Shown: positions 32,252-41,809, numbered from the stretch's first letter. The stretch: DNA of 64,000 bases from JAGRCP01 sp942490705 (GCA_942490705.1 CALNXY010000004.1:1-64000), one strand, 5' to 3'. A program made the numbers and translations. The notes: generated from the sequence alone by a model not told the origin.

Positions 32252-34618
32252 ATGTCTGAAATAATTGAATACAAACCTGGAACCCCGTTCCCCGGCGTGA
32301 TTGGGCGGACTCTGGACGAATCCTCACCCGCGTGGCCGGAGCCAACGCGAGCCAAAGACGGCGCACCCAACGTCATCTTTTTCGTGTGGGATGATGTGGG
32401 CTATGGGCAAATGTCCGCGTTTGGCGGCCTGTGTGACACCCCCACCCTGGACAAGTTGGCAGACCAGGGGTTGCGCTACACCAACTTCCACACCACGGCG
32501 CTCTGTTCGCCCACCCGGGGCTGCGTGTTGACCGGGCGTAACCACCACACCCTGGGCCTGTCGGCCATCACGGAACTATCGATTGGTTATCCGGCCCACA
32601 ATGGCTATATGGGCTTTGAACACGGTTTTCTCTCGGAAATGCTATTGGAGCACGGCTACAACACCTTTGCCGTCGGCAAGTGGCACCTGGCCCCGCCTGA
32701 AGAAACCACCACGGCAGGTCCCTTCCATCGCTGGCCGCTGGGTCGTGGGTTCGAACGCTACTATGGCTTTTTGGGCGGCGATACCGACCAGTACTTACCC
32801 GATCTGACCTACGATAACCACCCGGTCCCTGTACCCAAGACTCCAGAGGAAGGCTACCACCTGAACATTGATCTGGCCGATAAAGCCATTGAGTTTATTC
32901 AGGATGCCCACGTCAACGCCCCGGAGAAGCCCTTCTTCCTGTATTACGCCACCGGCGCCGGGCATGCCCCGCATCATGTGGAGCCGGAATGGATTGAGAA
33001 GCACAAGGGCAAATTCGATATGGGCTGGGACGCATACCGCAAGGTCGTCTTTGAACGCCAGAAGGAGATGGGCATTCTGCCGGCAGGTGCGGAACTCTCC
33101 GCCCACGACCCCGATGTGCCGGAATGGGACTCCCTTTCAGATGAAGCCAAAAAGATGTATGCACACCAGATGGAAGTGTATGCCGCGTTCATCGAGCAGA
33201 CCGACTACCATTTTGGGCGCATCATCGAGTTCCTCGAAATGCTCGGCGAGCTGGACAATACAATCGTTGTGGTCATCTCCGACAATGGGGCCAGCGCCGA
33301 AGGCGGCGTCCACGGCACCTTCAACGAAACCTTGTTCTTCAATGGTGTTGAGGAAACCCTGGAAGATAATCTCGAGCACTATGATGAATGGGGCAGCCCT
33401 AACACCTTTCCCCACTACTCGTGGGGCTGGACCTGGGCCGGCGATACCCCCTTCCGCCGCTGGAAGCGGGAGACCTATCGCGGCGGCGTCAGCGACCCCT
33501 GCATCGTGTTCTGGCCGGAGGGAATCAAGGCCGGCAACGAAATACGGACGCAATACGCTCACGTCATTGATCTGGTACCGACGGTGCTGGAAGCGTTGGA
33601 CATCGAAGCGCCGACGATGATTCGCGGCGTGCCGCAATCGCCTGTCCAGGGGCTCAGCTTCGCGCACAGCTTCGACGATGCCGCGGTGGAAAGCAAACAC
33701 CACACTCAATACTTTGAGATGTTTGGCCACCGTTCCATCTACCACGAGGGTTGGAAAGCGGTTTGCCCCTTCCCGGGTCCCAGCTTTACCGAAGCCGCCG
33801 AGAAAGAACGCTACTTTGGGATGCCGCTGACCGCTGAACTGCTGAATGATCTGGATGCCCACGGCTGGGAACTCTACCATGTGGCGGAGGACCCGGCAGA
33901 GACCAAAAACCTGGCGGCAGAGATGCCGGACAAGGTGCAGGAAATGGCCCAGCGCTGGTACGCAGAAGCCGGCAAATATGGCGTTTTGCCCCTAGGATCG
34001 GCTGAACTTGCCCGCATGAATGTTCCGCGCCCGACCGTCTCCCTACCTCGCAAGCAATATACCTATTACCCCGGCGGCGCGCCGATCGCCTTTGCCGCCG
34101 CCCCCAGGCTCTACAACCGTCCCTACAGCATCACGGCTGACGTGGTTATTCCTGACGGGGGAGCGGAAGGGGTTTTGATGACCCATGGTAGCCGCAATGG
34201 TGGGTACGCGCTCTCGGTCAAGGATGGGCGCCTGCACTACATCCACAACTATGTCGGGCTGGAAAGGTTCGAGGTGGTCTCGAGCGAACCGGTTCCTGCA
34301 GGGGAGGTCAGCCTGCGCTACGAGTTTGAGCCAACCGGTGACCCTCAGTTCCGGGAAGGCAAAGGCTCGCCGGGCCGCTTCCAACTCTACATCAACAATA
34401 AGCTGGTCGGTAACCTGGAGGTTCCATATACCGTCCCGATGACATTCGGCGTGCTGGGAGCAAGCTGCGGCTATGCGGCTTTTGACTCGGTGGCCCCGGA
34501 GGTCTACCAAGCGCCGTTCCGCTTCACCGGCGAGATCAAGCAGGTGGTCATTGATGTGTCCGGCGAGGTCATCAAAGACGAAGAGGCCGAGCTGAAACGG
34601 CTGATGACGCAGCAGTAG
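32252..34618 (+). CDS. Cys-type sulfatase A (arylsulfatase) with C-terminal accessory domain
   Basis: 788 residues, no signal peptide. VIFFVWDDVGYG carries the metal-binding Asp pair, and Cys85 in ALCSPTRGCVLTGRNHH is the formylglycine-precursor site (CxPxR). GKWHL supplies Lys and His, YYATGAGHAPHH another His, and VVISDNGAS the Asp-Asn pair. After the sulfatase fold (to about 590), residues 600-760 form a beta-rich lectin-like domain (YSITADVVIPDGGAEGVLMT, RFQLYINNKLVGNLE). It hydrolyses a sulfate ester after Cys conversion by an FGE or anSME, which is not in this window. Substrate unknown. Same length and architecture as the sulfatase at 60745. Confidence 0.9.
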   Translation: MSEIIEYKPGTPFPGVIGRTLDESSPAWPEPTRAKDGAPNVIFFVWDDVGYGQMSAFGGLCDTPTLDKLADQGLRYTNFHTTALCSPTRGCVLTGRNHHTLGLSAITELSIGYPAHNGYMGFEHGFLSEMLLEHGYNTFAVGKWHLAPPEETTTAGPFHRWPLGRGFERYYGFLGGDTDQYLPDLTYDNHPVPVPKTPEEGYHLNIDLADKAIEFIQDAHVNAPEKPFFLYYATGAGHAPHHVEPEWIEKHKGKFDMGWDAYRKVVFERQKEMGILPAGAELSAHDPDVPEWDSLSDEAKKMYAHQMEVYAAFIEQTDYHFGRIIEFLEMLGELDNTIVVVISDNGASAEGGVHGTFNETLFFNGVEETLEDNLEHYDEWGSPNTFPHYSWGWTWAGDTPFRRWKRETYRGGVSDPCIVFWPEGIKAGNEIRTQYAHVIDLVPTVLEALDIEAPTMIRGVPQSPVQGLSFAHSFDDAAVESKHHTQYFEMFGHRSIYHEGWKAVCPFPGPSFTEAAEKERYFGMPLTAELLNDLDAHGWELYHVAEDPAETKNLAAEMPDKVQEMAQRWYAEAGKYGVLPLGSAELARMNVPRPTVSLPRKQYTYYPGGAPIAFAAAPRLYNRPYSITADVVIPDGGAEGVLMTHGSRNGGYALSVKDGRLHYIHNYVGLERFEVVSSEPVPAGEVSLRYEFEPTGDPQFREGKGSPGRFQLYINNKLVGNLEVPYTVPMTFGVLGASCGYAAFDSVAPEVYQAPFRFTGEIKQVVIDVSGEVIKDEEAELKRLMTQQ

Positions 34619-34744
34619 CGTTCATCAGGAGCAGAGCTTCGGTTTTTCTATGGCGCGCCAGTAGGCCGTTTTCTCACCCTCCTGGCGGAGGCGCAAGCGA
34701 GGCAGCCTTCGCCAGGGTAACAAATAGACGAGGCAAATATTCGC

Positions 34745-35042
34745 GGAGGGAGAACTGCCCCCAGTCGATGGATTCTGGTCGCTGACCGTGTATGACAGCC
34801 GGATGTTCGCGGTCGCGAACCCGATGGATCGGTACGCCATCGGTGACCGTGACGCGTTGGCCTTCAACGCGGATGGCTCCTTGTCGCTGACCATCCAGCA
34901 CGAGTCGCCGGGCAAGGACAAGGAGAGCAACTGGCTACCCTCGCCGCGGTCAGGGGGCATCATCCCGATCATGCGTCTCTATGGGCCGCAGCAGGATGCG
35001 GTACTCGGACGCTGGGACCTACCCAAATGGCAACGGGTCTGA
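34745..35042 (+). pseudogene. C-terminal remnant of a DUF1214 protein
   Basis: The frame encodes LPPVDGFWSLTVYDSRMFAV, then ANPMDRYAIGDRDALAFNAD, NWLPSPRSGGIIPIMRLYGP and a stop: the last ~95 residues of DUF1214 as in copies A and B. No start codon, ribosome site or N-terminal DUF1254 part precedes it; 34619-34744 is unrelated. It lies immediately before the broken transporter, mirroring the copy C-BASS order upstream. Confidence 0.75.
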
Positions 35043-35092
35043 TGAGGACCGTACAAGATAGATAAACTCTTTTGGAATTGAGGAGAAAAATT

Positions 35093-35583
35093 ATGGAATT
35101 GCTAAATATACTCTACAACCTGATGGGCCTGGTCTTTGTGCTGGGCACGATTATTTCGATGGGACTGAGTTTGACGATGAAGCAGATTACGGGGCCGCTG
35201 CGCAACGTCCCTTTCGTCATCATGGCCTTACTCGCCAACTTTATCATCCCGCCTATTGCCGCTCTCATCCTCATCCGTGTCTTTGCCCTGGATGAACCGT
35301 TGGCGGTGGGGCTGCTACTGGTTTCGCTGGCGGCGGGCGCACCGGGATTGCCCAAAACCGCCGTTTTTGCCAAAGTTGATACCGCGGCCGCCACCGGCTT
35401 GATGGTGCTGCTGGTCGTCGCCACGATCATCATTCTGCCGAGAATTTCGGTAATGACGAGGTGGTGATGGTCGTGATCTATTCCCTAATCATTCTCGCTC
35501 TGTTGGTGCCGCTGGCGCTTGAACTGGGTAAACGACGGGCAAATGATGGTGAGACAACGGCAGTTGTCTCAGAATCCGCCTAA
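35093..35583 (+). pseudogene. BASS transporter with internal out-of-frame deletion
   Basis: From the ATG at 35093, with GAGGAG just upstream, the first 118 or so residues match the intact transporter at 31111 closely (MELLNILYNLMGLVFVLGTI...GLPKTAVFAKVDTAAATGLM). At about 35441 the sequence jumps, and the frame stops at 35467. In another frame the true C-terminus follows (NFGNDEVVMVVIYSLIILAL, LALELGKRR) to TAA at 35583. Roughly 115 internal residues are missing and the join is out of frame. A non-functional duplicate. Confidence 0.85.
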
Positions 35584-35777
35584 GGCGGTTACAAGATAGT
35601 CATTTGATTGGGACAATGTGGCAAGAACAAGTCAAGGTCTTTCCAAGTGTGCCAAGGCCAACCCTATCAGCAGTTCCCGTTGGAACCAGACATTTCGACA
35701 CGACGCTTCTGGCAAATTGACACTATGGCCAAATTCGGTGGGAAGATCAGCCTTGGTCCTGGCGTTCGTTGCGTCCG

Positions 35778-36518
35778 CTAGGTCGACGGCCCCTCCATCG
35801 AAACGGGTATCGCCCGCTCCATCTCCACGGCGTGGAGCGTGAGGCGACAGGTGTAGGCGTAGATCTCAACGCCGCCGGCTGCGGCATCGGCCAAAGCGTG
35901 AGCAAAGCGAGGATCGATCAACCACTGGGGCGATAAGCCCGCTGCGTCTGGGCGCTGGACGATGAAGACAACGGCCGCGCGATCGCCGCGTGCGGCCAGG
36001 GCGGTCAACTCCTCCACGTGGCGGCGTCCGCGCGCGGTCACGGCATCGGGAAAGTAGGCCCAGCCCTCCTCAACCAGCGTCGCAGACTTGACCTCGATCC
36101 ATGTCCGTCGGCCCGCCTGATCAATGAGCCGGTAGTCGAGGCGGCTGCGTACGCCGCCGTCGTAAGGGAGGTCGACGACTACCTCGCGCTCGATCTGTTG
36201 AGGATGTGCAAACGGCGCGAAGAACTGTTTCGCCAGCCCTTCGGCAAAGAGTTGATTTGGCAAACGCGAATCAAGACTGATCAACTGCCTACTCTGCGGA
36301 TGCTCCACGAAGCGCAGGTCCCAGGCCGTCTTGCGCGCCGGGTTGTGCGCCGGGCTGACGTGCACGGTGACGCCGGGGATAAGGAGTTCAAGCAACCGGC
36401 CGGGGTCGGGGCAGTGCGCGGAGATGGTCTGCCCATCGTGTTTGAGTACGGCTTCGATCCGAAAGCGATTGGGGCGAGCAAGAAAGGTAGCAGGTTGCGT
36501 GGAGAAGTGGAAGCGCAT
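35778..36518 (-). CDS. sfsA: DNA/RNA nuclease SfsA (sugar fermentation stimulation protein)
   Basis: 246 residues (E. coli SfsA is 234). The N-terminal OB-like part holds FLARPNRFRIEAVL and HCPDPGRLLELLIPG; the C-terminal nuclease-like domain contains SRLDYRLID, TWIEVKSATLVEEGWAYFPD, AVTARGRRHVEEL and FIVQRPDA. These are the Asp, Glu and Lys positions of a PD-(D/E)xK-type fold. ATG 36518 is taken over an upstream in-frame TTG at 36545. Originally linked to maltose gene expression; its physiological role in this lineage is unknown. Confidence 0.92.
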   Translation of the reverse strand: MRFHFSTQPATFLARPNRFRIEAVLKHDGQTISAHCPDPGRLLELLIPGVTVHVSPAHNPARKTAWDLRFVEHPQSRQLISLDSRLPNQLFAEGLAKQFFAPFAHPQQIEREVVVDLPYDGGVRSRLDYRLIDQAGRRTWIEVKSATLVEEGWAYFPDAVTARGRRHVEELTALAARGDRAAVVFIVQRPDAAGLSPQWLIDPRFAHALADAAAGGVEIYAYTCRLTLHAVEMERAIPVSMEGPST

Positions 36519-36575
36519 GGTTGATTGTCCATGAATAATTGGCAATCGACAATTGTTAATTTGGCGGTGAGGCGA

Positions 36576-37928
36576 TTATTCCTGAACCCATTCCGCCAAC
36601 GCTGCTTCCAAATCTTCCACGGAGGTGAAGCTGCGAACCAAACGCAGGAATTCAGCCACATCGCCGGCAACTTCGCGTAGGTTGACAAGTTTCGGTCCAA
36701 TTGGGTCGGTGCTGGCGGCGGAGGTACCGTAGGCGCCATGGAAGGCAAAATAAGCCTGATTCAGCACCCGCAACGGGTAGCCGTTCTCCACAAAGAGTTG
36801 GCGGCGCGTTTCCATGTAGGCCTCGGCTGCCTCGACTTCGCCTGCGGCAAGGAGACGGTCAACTTCTAGACGCGTTTTCCGCATCTCCGTGCGGAAATCA
36901 AAACGCGTTTGGAAGAACGCCGGGTCCGCGACCTCTTGGGTCAGTACCTCAGACTCGGTCGGTACATGGTGGACCGGCAGCAACTCGGGGTACAGCCGTT
37001 TCACCACGCGCAGCCCGATTTCGTCGCCGACGATGTCGGCAACCGTCTCGTTCATCGTGGTGAGGTCGTTGCTTTGGTTGTAGCGGATGCCCAGCGGCGC
37101 CAGCGTGAGGTAATTGTGCACCCACTCATGAGCCACTGTGCTCAGCACCCAGCCCAGCGAAGCCCGATCGACCACCATGGCCGGATAGGCCCCCAGGCCG
37201 CCGATGCGCGTGACGTAGGCGCTCAGGTCCGCCTCATCGAAGATCTGCTGTTCGGCCGCTTCGATGGTTTCAAGGCTGATTTCCGGCGCCAACATGCGGT
37301 AGTAGACCTGCGTGATGCGATCGCGTGGGCTGACGACCATCTTCTTGGGCGGTTCCACGAAGGTGAATTGAACCGGCGGAAAGGGCGTGCCACCCAGCGT
37401 GAGGCCGGCCCGGGCCAGCTCGTCGCGTACCTGCCACTCGATCACTTGCTCGACTTGGGTGCGATCGGCCTGTTGTGCGGCGCGCAGCGTTTCGATTTCC
37501 GCCTGCAGTGCGGTCGTCTCCGCCGCTTCTGCATCTCTCCCGTCGCTCAGCAGGCGGTTGATCTCATCTTCCAGATCCTGAATGCGGTGGGCCTGTTCCA
37601 TGTAACGCCAGACCAACGCTACACCCTCTTCACTCGACAGCGCGGCGGCCGGCCGCTCCAGTGCCGCCCCCAATTTGGCCTGGATGGCGTCGACTTCCCA
37701 CGAAATGAGGTCGAAATCGTACGCTGCTACAGGCATCAGCAGCAGGGCATTGCGCTGTTGGGCATAGGAGGGGACGGCAGCCGCGGGCAGGAAGAGGGCC
37801 ACGACCATCAACGTCATAAAGAGCGCTACGGCCGCGCCGCGTCGCCAGGCCGAGCGGGGGGAAGCGGCATGTGGCTGCGTCTCATGGCGGCTCCATATTT
37901 GTTTACTTTGCGGTTGCTCGAGGTTCAT
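36576..37928 (-). CDS. Secreted HExxH (gluzincin-like) metallopeptidase-like protein
   Basis: 450 residues from the ATG at 37928. An N-terminal basic stretch is followed by a long hydrophobic signal/anchor (RRGAAVALFMTLMVVALFLPA) and YAQ. A coiled-coil-like segment lies at about 95-170 (IQDLEDEINRLLSD, TALQAEIETLRAAQQ). His267-Glu268 and His271 form HEWVH, and 23 residues later Glu294 in NETVADIVGDEIG gives an HExxH...ExxxD arrangement typical of gluzincins. I do not recognise a specific peptidase family. Likely a cell-surface zinc protease. It is divergent from the adenosine deaminase gene. Confidence 0.75.
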   Translation of the reverse strand: MNLEQPQSKQIWSRHETQPHAASPRSAWRRGAAVALFMTLMVVALFLPAAAVPSYAQQRNALLLMPVAAYDFDLISWEVDAIQAKLGAALERPAAALSSEEGVALVWRYMEQAHRIQDLEDEINRLLSDGRDAEAAETTALQAEIETLRAAQQADRTQVEQVIEWQVRDELARAGLTLGGTPFPPVQFTFVEPPKKMVVSPRDRITQVYYRMLAPEISLETIEAAEQQIFDEADLSAYVTRIGGLGAYPAMVVDRASLGWVLSTVAHEWVHNYLTLAPLGIRYNQSNDLTTMNETVADIVGDEIGLRVVKRLYPELLPVHHVPTESEVLTQEVADPAFFQTRFDFRTEMRKTRLEVDRLLAAGEVEAAEAYMETRRQLFVENGYPLRVLNQAYFAFHGAYGTSAASTDPIGPKLVNLREVAGDVAEFLRLVRSFTSVEDLEAALAEWVQE

Positions 37929-38031
37929 CACGCGTCTACAATAGTCACCAACAACACCTGACGCTAATCCTACCACAGGCTTGCCGGCTTTTCGGCTAGA
38001 CTCATTACGATACGGAGGGAGAGAACGTTCC

Positions 38032-39165
38032 GTGACTGCTTCATCAACGCCGGATTATCTAGCGACCCTTGCGCCGGAGCTACGGACCACGATTCTGGCC
38101 ATGCCTAAGGCCGAGATCCACGTTCATCTCGAGGGCGCGATTCGGCCGCGTACGCTGCTGGCCCTGGCCGAGCGCCATGGACGGCTGGACGAACTCCCCG
38201 CCAACGACCTAGCCGGCCTGCGCGACTGGTTCCGCTTCACCGATTTCCCTCACTTTATCCAAGTCTATCTGGCAATCTCCGACCTGCTGCGCACGCCTGA
38301 CGACTTCGCCTTTATCGTGCACGCGCGCGGACGCGACATGGCCGAGCAGAACATCCGCTACAGCGAACTCACGTTTACGCCCTTTACCCATACTCACCTC
38401 CAGGCCAAAAACCTGACGATTGATGATCTATTGGCGGGACTGGAGGCGGGGCGCGCCCAAGCCAAGGCCGACTTCGGCGTTGAAATGCGATGGGTCTTTG
38501 ATATCCCGCGCAACGCCAGCTTCCCGCCTGGCTATCAAGCGCACGATGGCGCCGGTTATGATCCGCTGCCCGCCGAGACGACGCTGGGGTATGCAGTCCA
38601 CGGCATGGATCGGGGCGTGGTCGGCTTCGGTCTGGGCGGCTTTGAAGTCGGCGCGCCGGCCCAACCCTTCGCCCATGCCTTTGTCGAAGCGAAAGCGGCC
38701 GGCCTGCTCTCCGTCCCCCATGCCGGCGAGACGATGGGCGCGACCAGCGTCCGTAGCGCCATCGAAGACCTGCAGGCCGATCGCATCGGCCACGGCGTGC
38801 GTGCCATCGAGGATCCAGAGGTGCTCCTGATGTTGCGCGACCGCAACATTCCCCTGGAGATCAACCCCACCAGTAACGTCTGCCTCCACGTCTATCGACG
38901 TGCTGCCGAACATCCATTTCCGCACCTGGATCGCATGGGCCTGACCGTCACCGTCAACAGCGATGATCCGCCTCTCTTCAACACCACGCTGGAGCAGGAG
39001 TACGCGCTCCTGGCCGCTGAATTCGGCTATGATGCCGATAACCTCGCACGCATCGCGCGCAATGCATTCATGATCTGCGGCCTGCCGGAGGCCCAGAAGT
39101 CGGAACTGCTCGCAGAATTTGATGCGTGGCGCCAGTCGGAAATTAGTGGACCAGAGTCCGCCTAG
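38032..39165 (+). CDS. add: Adenosine deaminase
   Basis: 377 residues from GTG at 38032, preceded by GGAGGGAGAG; an in-frame TTG at 37981 lies before that site. TIM-barrel amidohydrolase with KAEIHVHLEGA (metal-binding HxH), VPHAGE (His and catalytic Glu), DRIGHGVRA (His) and VNSDDPPLF (metal Asp). Converts adenosine or deoxyadenosine to inosine. Some members act on adenine or aminodeoxyfutalosine; the sequence alone does not exclude this. Stand-alone gene followed by a repeat. Confidence 0.88.
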   Translation: MTASSTPDYLATLAPELRTTILAMPKAEIHVHLEGAIRPRTLLALAERHGRLDELPANDLAGLRDWFRFTDFPHFIQVYLAISDLLRTPDDFAFIVHARGRDMAEQNIRYSELTFTPFTHTHLQAKNLTIDDLLAGLEAGRAQAKADFGVEMRWVFDIPRNASFPPGYQAHDGAGYDPLPAETTLGYAVHGMDRGVVGFGLGGFEVGAPAQPFAHAFVEAKAAGLLSVPHAGETMGATSVRSAIEDLQADRIGHGVRAIEDPEVLLMLRDRNIPLEINPTSNVCLHVYRRAAEHPFPHLDRMGLTVTVNSDDPPLFNTTLEQEYALLAAEFGYDADNLARIARNAFMICGLPEAQKSELLAEFDAWRQSEISGPESA

Positions 39166-39188
39166 CAGCATGCCGGCGCGAGATGAAA

Positions 39189-39261
39189 TAGAACGCGGAT
39201 GAGGCTGAAAAGGCGGATAAAGGCAGACAAAATCCGCCCAATCCGCAAAATCAGCGTTCTA
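39189..39261. repeat. GGATT-type palindromic repeat
   Basis: Outer arms TAGAACGC (39189-39196) and GCGTTCTA (39254-39261) pair perfectly; inner GGCGGAT and ATCCGCC also pair. It resembles the copies at 12690 and 13754 in its GCGGAT/ATCCGC words. Located between add and the Nudix gene. Confidence 0.65.
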
Positions 39262-39414
39262 TCCGTCTTCTCTCCGACAGCCAGCGAAACTGAAATCTCT
39301 ACGAGAACATGACTTTGATGGCTGCGGGTCTACCAATACAGCCGACGAAACGAATGATCTCGTCACACCTTCAGCTTGGCAGCCTATTTCGCGCTCCGCA
39401 TTCCGCGCCCCGCG

Positions 39415-39876
39415 CTACCGAACGAATTCCACGTATTGGGTACCTTCGCCCTCGACGAGTTCAAGACAGCCGGCAATCACCTCGCCCAGGCTCGGGCTTA
39501 AGCGTTCACGGGCTTCCTCGACTGAGTAGAAGCCCCACTCGCTCAATTCGTCGAAATCCAACCGGATGGCGGCGATTTGTGCCTGATCGAGTTGGCCGCC
39601 CCAGAAGACGAAGCGCAGCATGTCGGCCCGGGTTGCCGGGGCCGGACGATAGTCCAGGCTGAGCAGGCGTCCTGGCTCAATCTGCAGGCCAATCTCCTCC
39701 TCCACCTCGCGGATGCAGGCCGCACGCGGCGGCTCGTTCTCTTCAACGAGTCCGCCTGGGATCTCCCACTGGGGCTTGTAGGTCGGGTTGACGAGCAGCA
39801 CTTTGCCGGCGTCGTTGACGAAGAGCGCACCGGCGGCAACGCGTTTTGACGGCATGACATAGGCTGAATCAGCCAT
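39415..39876 (-). CDS. Nudix hydrolase
   Basis: 153 residues from the ATG at 39876. The Nudix box is complete: GGLVEENEPPRAACIREVEE followed by EIGL, matching Gx5Ex7REUxEExGU. KVLLVNPTYKPQWEIPGGL precedes it. The start overlaps the rluD stop by eight bases, so the two are translationally coupled in an lspA-rluD-nudix run. Likely hydrolyses a nucleoside diphosphate linked to a moiety X; substrate unknown. Confidence 0.88.
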   Translation of the reverse strand: MADSAYVMPSKRVAAGALFVNDAGKVLLVNPTYKPQWEIPGGLVEENEPPRAACIREVEEEIGLQIEPGRLLSLDYRPAPATRADMLRFVFWGGQLDQAQIAAIRLDFDELSEWGFYSVEEARERLSPSLGEVIAGCLELVEGEGTQYVEFVR

Positions 39877-40861
39877 TGTTGTCCTCCAGTTGACTGAGAA
39901 TGGTTGCCAGTTCGACCGGGAGAGGGGCGACAAATTCGCGCTCCTCGCCGCTGCCGGGCAGACGCAGGCGCAGCCGCTGTGCGTGGAGAAACTGCCGCGC
40001 CATGGGCAGCACCTGACGTTTATAGCCGTAGACTGTATCCCCGACGACGGGATGTTTGCGCCAGGCAAAGTGAACGCGGATTTGGTGGGTGCGGCCCGTG
40101 TGCAGCACCACGCGCAGCAGCGAAAACTGACGGCTGCCAACGCCCGGCAGACGCAGTGCGTAGATCTGCTCCGTGTGGTATTCAGTCTCCGCCATGCGTC
40201 CCCTGGAATCACCAGTGACGGGGTCGGCGGGCAAGATGGCCTGGCGCTTGCGGTCGTTGGGGTGGCGACCAATTGGCGCCAGAATGCGCCCGGCTGGCGG
40301 GTCCATGCGCCCCTCAACCAGCGCCAGATACTCTTTATAGACGCTGCGACCTTTGAACTGCTGCTGTAGATTCCGATGCGCGCGATCGTTCTTGGCCACT
40401 ACGATGAGTCCCGACGTTTCGCGATCCAGCCGGTGCACGATGCCGGGCCGCAGTACGCCGCCCACGCCCTCAATGTCCGGACAGTGGTGCAGCACGGCGT
40501 GGACGAGCGTGCCGCTGCTGTGCCCCGGCGCGGGATGGACGACCATGCCGGCGGGCTTGTCGATCACCAGCAGGTCGTCGTCTTCGTAGACGATGTCGAG
40601 GGGGATTGATTCGGGCTGCAGCGCCTCGTCCGCGACGACAGGGGGCAACTCAATGCGGACGCGCTGGCCTAACTCGGCCTTGGCGCTGGCTTTGACCGGG
40701 ATGCCGTCGACTTCAACGCGCGCGTCGGCAATCCAGCGCTGGATCTCACTGCGGCTATGGTCGGCCAAAGAGCGACTGAGCCACTGGTCGAAGCGCCGGC
40801 CTGGGTCGGCCTCCACGGTCAGTTCAATGATTCTGTTAGTGTCTGCGTTGTCTTGCTTCAT
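39869..40861 (-). CDS. rluD: RluA-family 23S rRNA pseudouridine synthase
   Basis: 330 residues from the ATG at 40861. An S4 RNA-binding domain (about 15-75: RFDQWLSRSLADHSRSEIQR) precedes the catalytic domain. HRLDRETSGLIVVAKND contains the catalytic Asp, and IVYEDDDLLVIDKPAGMVVH is the other family signature. RluD modifies 23S rRNA helix 69; the exact specificity (RluA/C/D) is inferred from length and S4 domain. Sits between lspA and the Nudix gene, a common arrangement with lspA. Confidence 0.9.
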   Translation of the reverse strand: MKQDNADTNRIIELTVEADPGRRFDQWLSRSLADHSRSEIQRWIADARVEVDGIPVKASAKAELGQRVRIELPPVVADEALQPESIPLDIVYEDDDLLVIDKPAGMVVHPAPGHSSGTLVHAVLHHCPDIEGVGGVLRPGIVHRLDRETSGLIVVAKNDRAHRNLQQQFKGRSVYKEYLALVEGRMDPPAGRILAPIGRHPNDRKRQAILPADPVTGDSRGRMAETEYHTEQIYALRLPGVGSRQFSLLRVVLHTGRTHQIRVHFAWRKHPVVGDTVYGYKRQVLPMARQFLHAQRLRLRLPGSGEEREFVAPLPVELATILSQLEDNNG

Positions 40862-40985
40862 CTCTGGCTCATTCCCGGTTGCGCCAGACTGGCATCGTTC
40901 GCGCCCGCCCAAAAGAAAACGACGGCCACAACCGGTACGTTTGTGATCCGCCGTTGGGGTTGCGTATGCGTGTAATGCGCCTGGC

Positions 40986-41543
40986 TTAGGAATCGTTGGA
41001 CGGCTGGGCAGCAGCGCCGCTTGCCTCGGCCGCACGCAGGGCGCGCTGCTCCTGGATGTCCTCGGCGATGATGTAGATCGCCAGGCCGAAGACGCCGGTC
41101 ACGATCGCCATGTCGGCGATGTTGTAATTGGGCCAGTAATAAACGCCCGGGATGCCCATCTTGATGAAGTCAGTGACGTAGCCCTGGTTGATGCGATCGA
41201 TGACGTTGCCCAGCGCGCCGCCCATCTGCAGCCCGAGTAGCACGCGGACGAGAATCTTGTCCTGCGGTACCGTGGTCACATAGACGAGGATGGCAGCGGT
41301 AACGCCAAACGCAACGAGGGTGAAGAACCAGCCGGCGCCCTGAAAGAGTCCAAATGCCGCGCCGTAGTTGTCGACGTGCTGAAACACGAAATAGGGATCG
41401 AGCGCCTCAATGGGCGCAATCGTGGAGAATTTCGGGATGTGGATACGGACCAGCTCTTTGGTCCACTGGTCTAGCGCGATGACGATGCCTGCAACGAGCA
41501 GGACAATCCACGCCGAGCGGAACCAACTTGCGATTTTACTCAT
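40986..41543 (-). CDS. lspA: Lipoprotein signal peptidase II
   Basis: 185 residues with four membrane helices. The conserved boxes are present: ALDQWTKELV, FQHVDNYGAAFGLFQG, GGALGNVIDRINQGYVTDFI (catalytic Asp) and NYNIADMAI (second catalytic Asp). It cleaves the signal peptide of prolipoproteins such as the cupredoxin-repeat and substrate-binding lipoproteins in this window. GGGAGC lies ahead of the ATG. First gene of the lspA-rluD-nudix run. Confidence 0.95.
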   Translation of the reverse strand: MSKIASWFRSAWIVLLVAGIVIALDQWTKELVRIHIPKFSTIAPIEALDPYFVFQHVDNYGAAFGLFQGAGWFFTLVAFGVTAAILVYVTTVPQDKILVRVLLGLQMGGALGNVIDRINQGYVTDFIKMGIPGVYYWPNYNIADMAIVTGVFGLAIYIIAEDIQEQRALRAAEASGAAAQPSNDS

Positions 41544-41809
41544 GAATGTGCTCCCTTAATCAAGTCGCCCTATTCTAGCGCATAGCAGACAAATGGCGAA
41601 TTCCCAGGCGCGTGTTGGGCTGTGTTATACTGTCACGCTGTGTGATGCCATTGGTCCTTTTTTGTCGCGCCACGCCTTCGCAAGTCTTGGCGCTGTAACA
41701 ACTGGGCTCATAGCGTATTCACCAACAGCGCCCGTTTCCGTCGGCCATCTCTCATTGATCGGTGCAGCCGCTGCGGGAAAATCACGAAACCATTGCAGGA
41801 GTGACACTC

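Noticed and set aside
34625..34972. Minus-strand frames over the DUF1214 remnant
   Set aside because: They are reverse shadows of the plus-strand DUF1214 end, which matches copies A and B.
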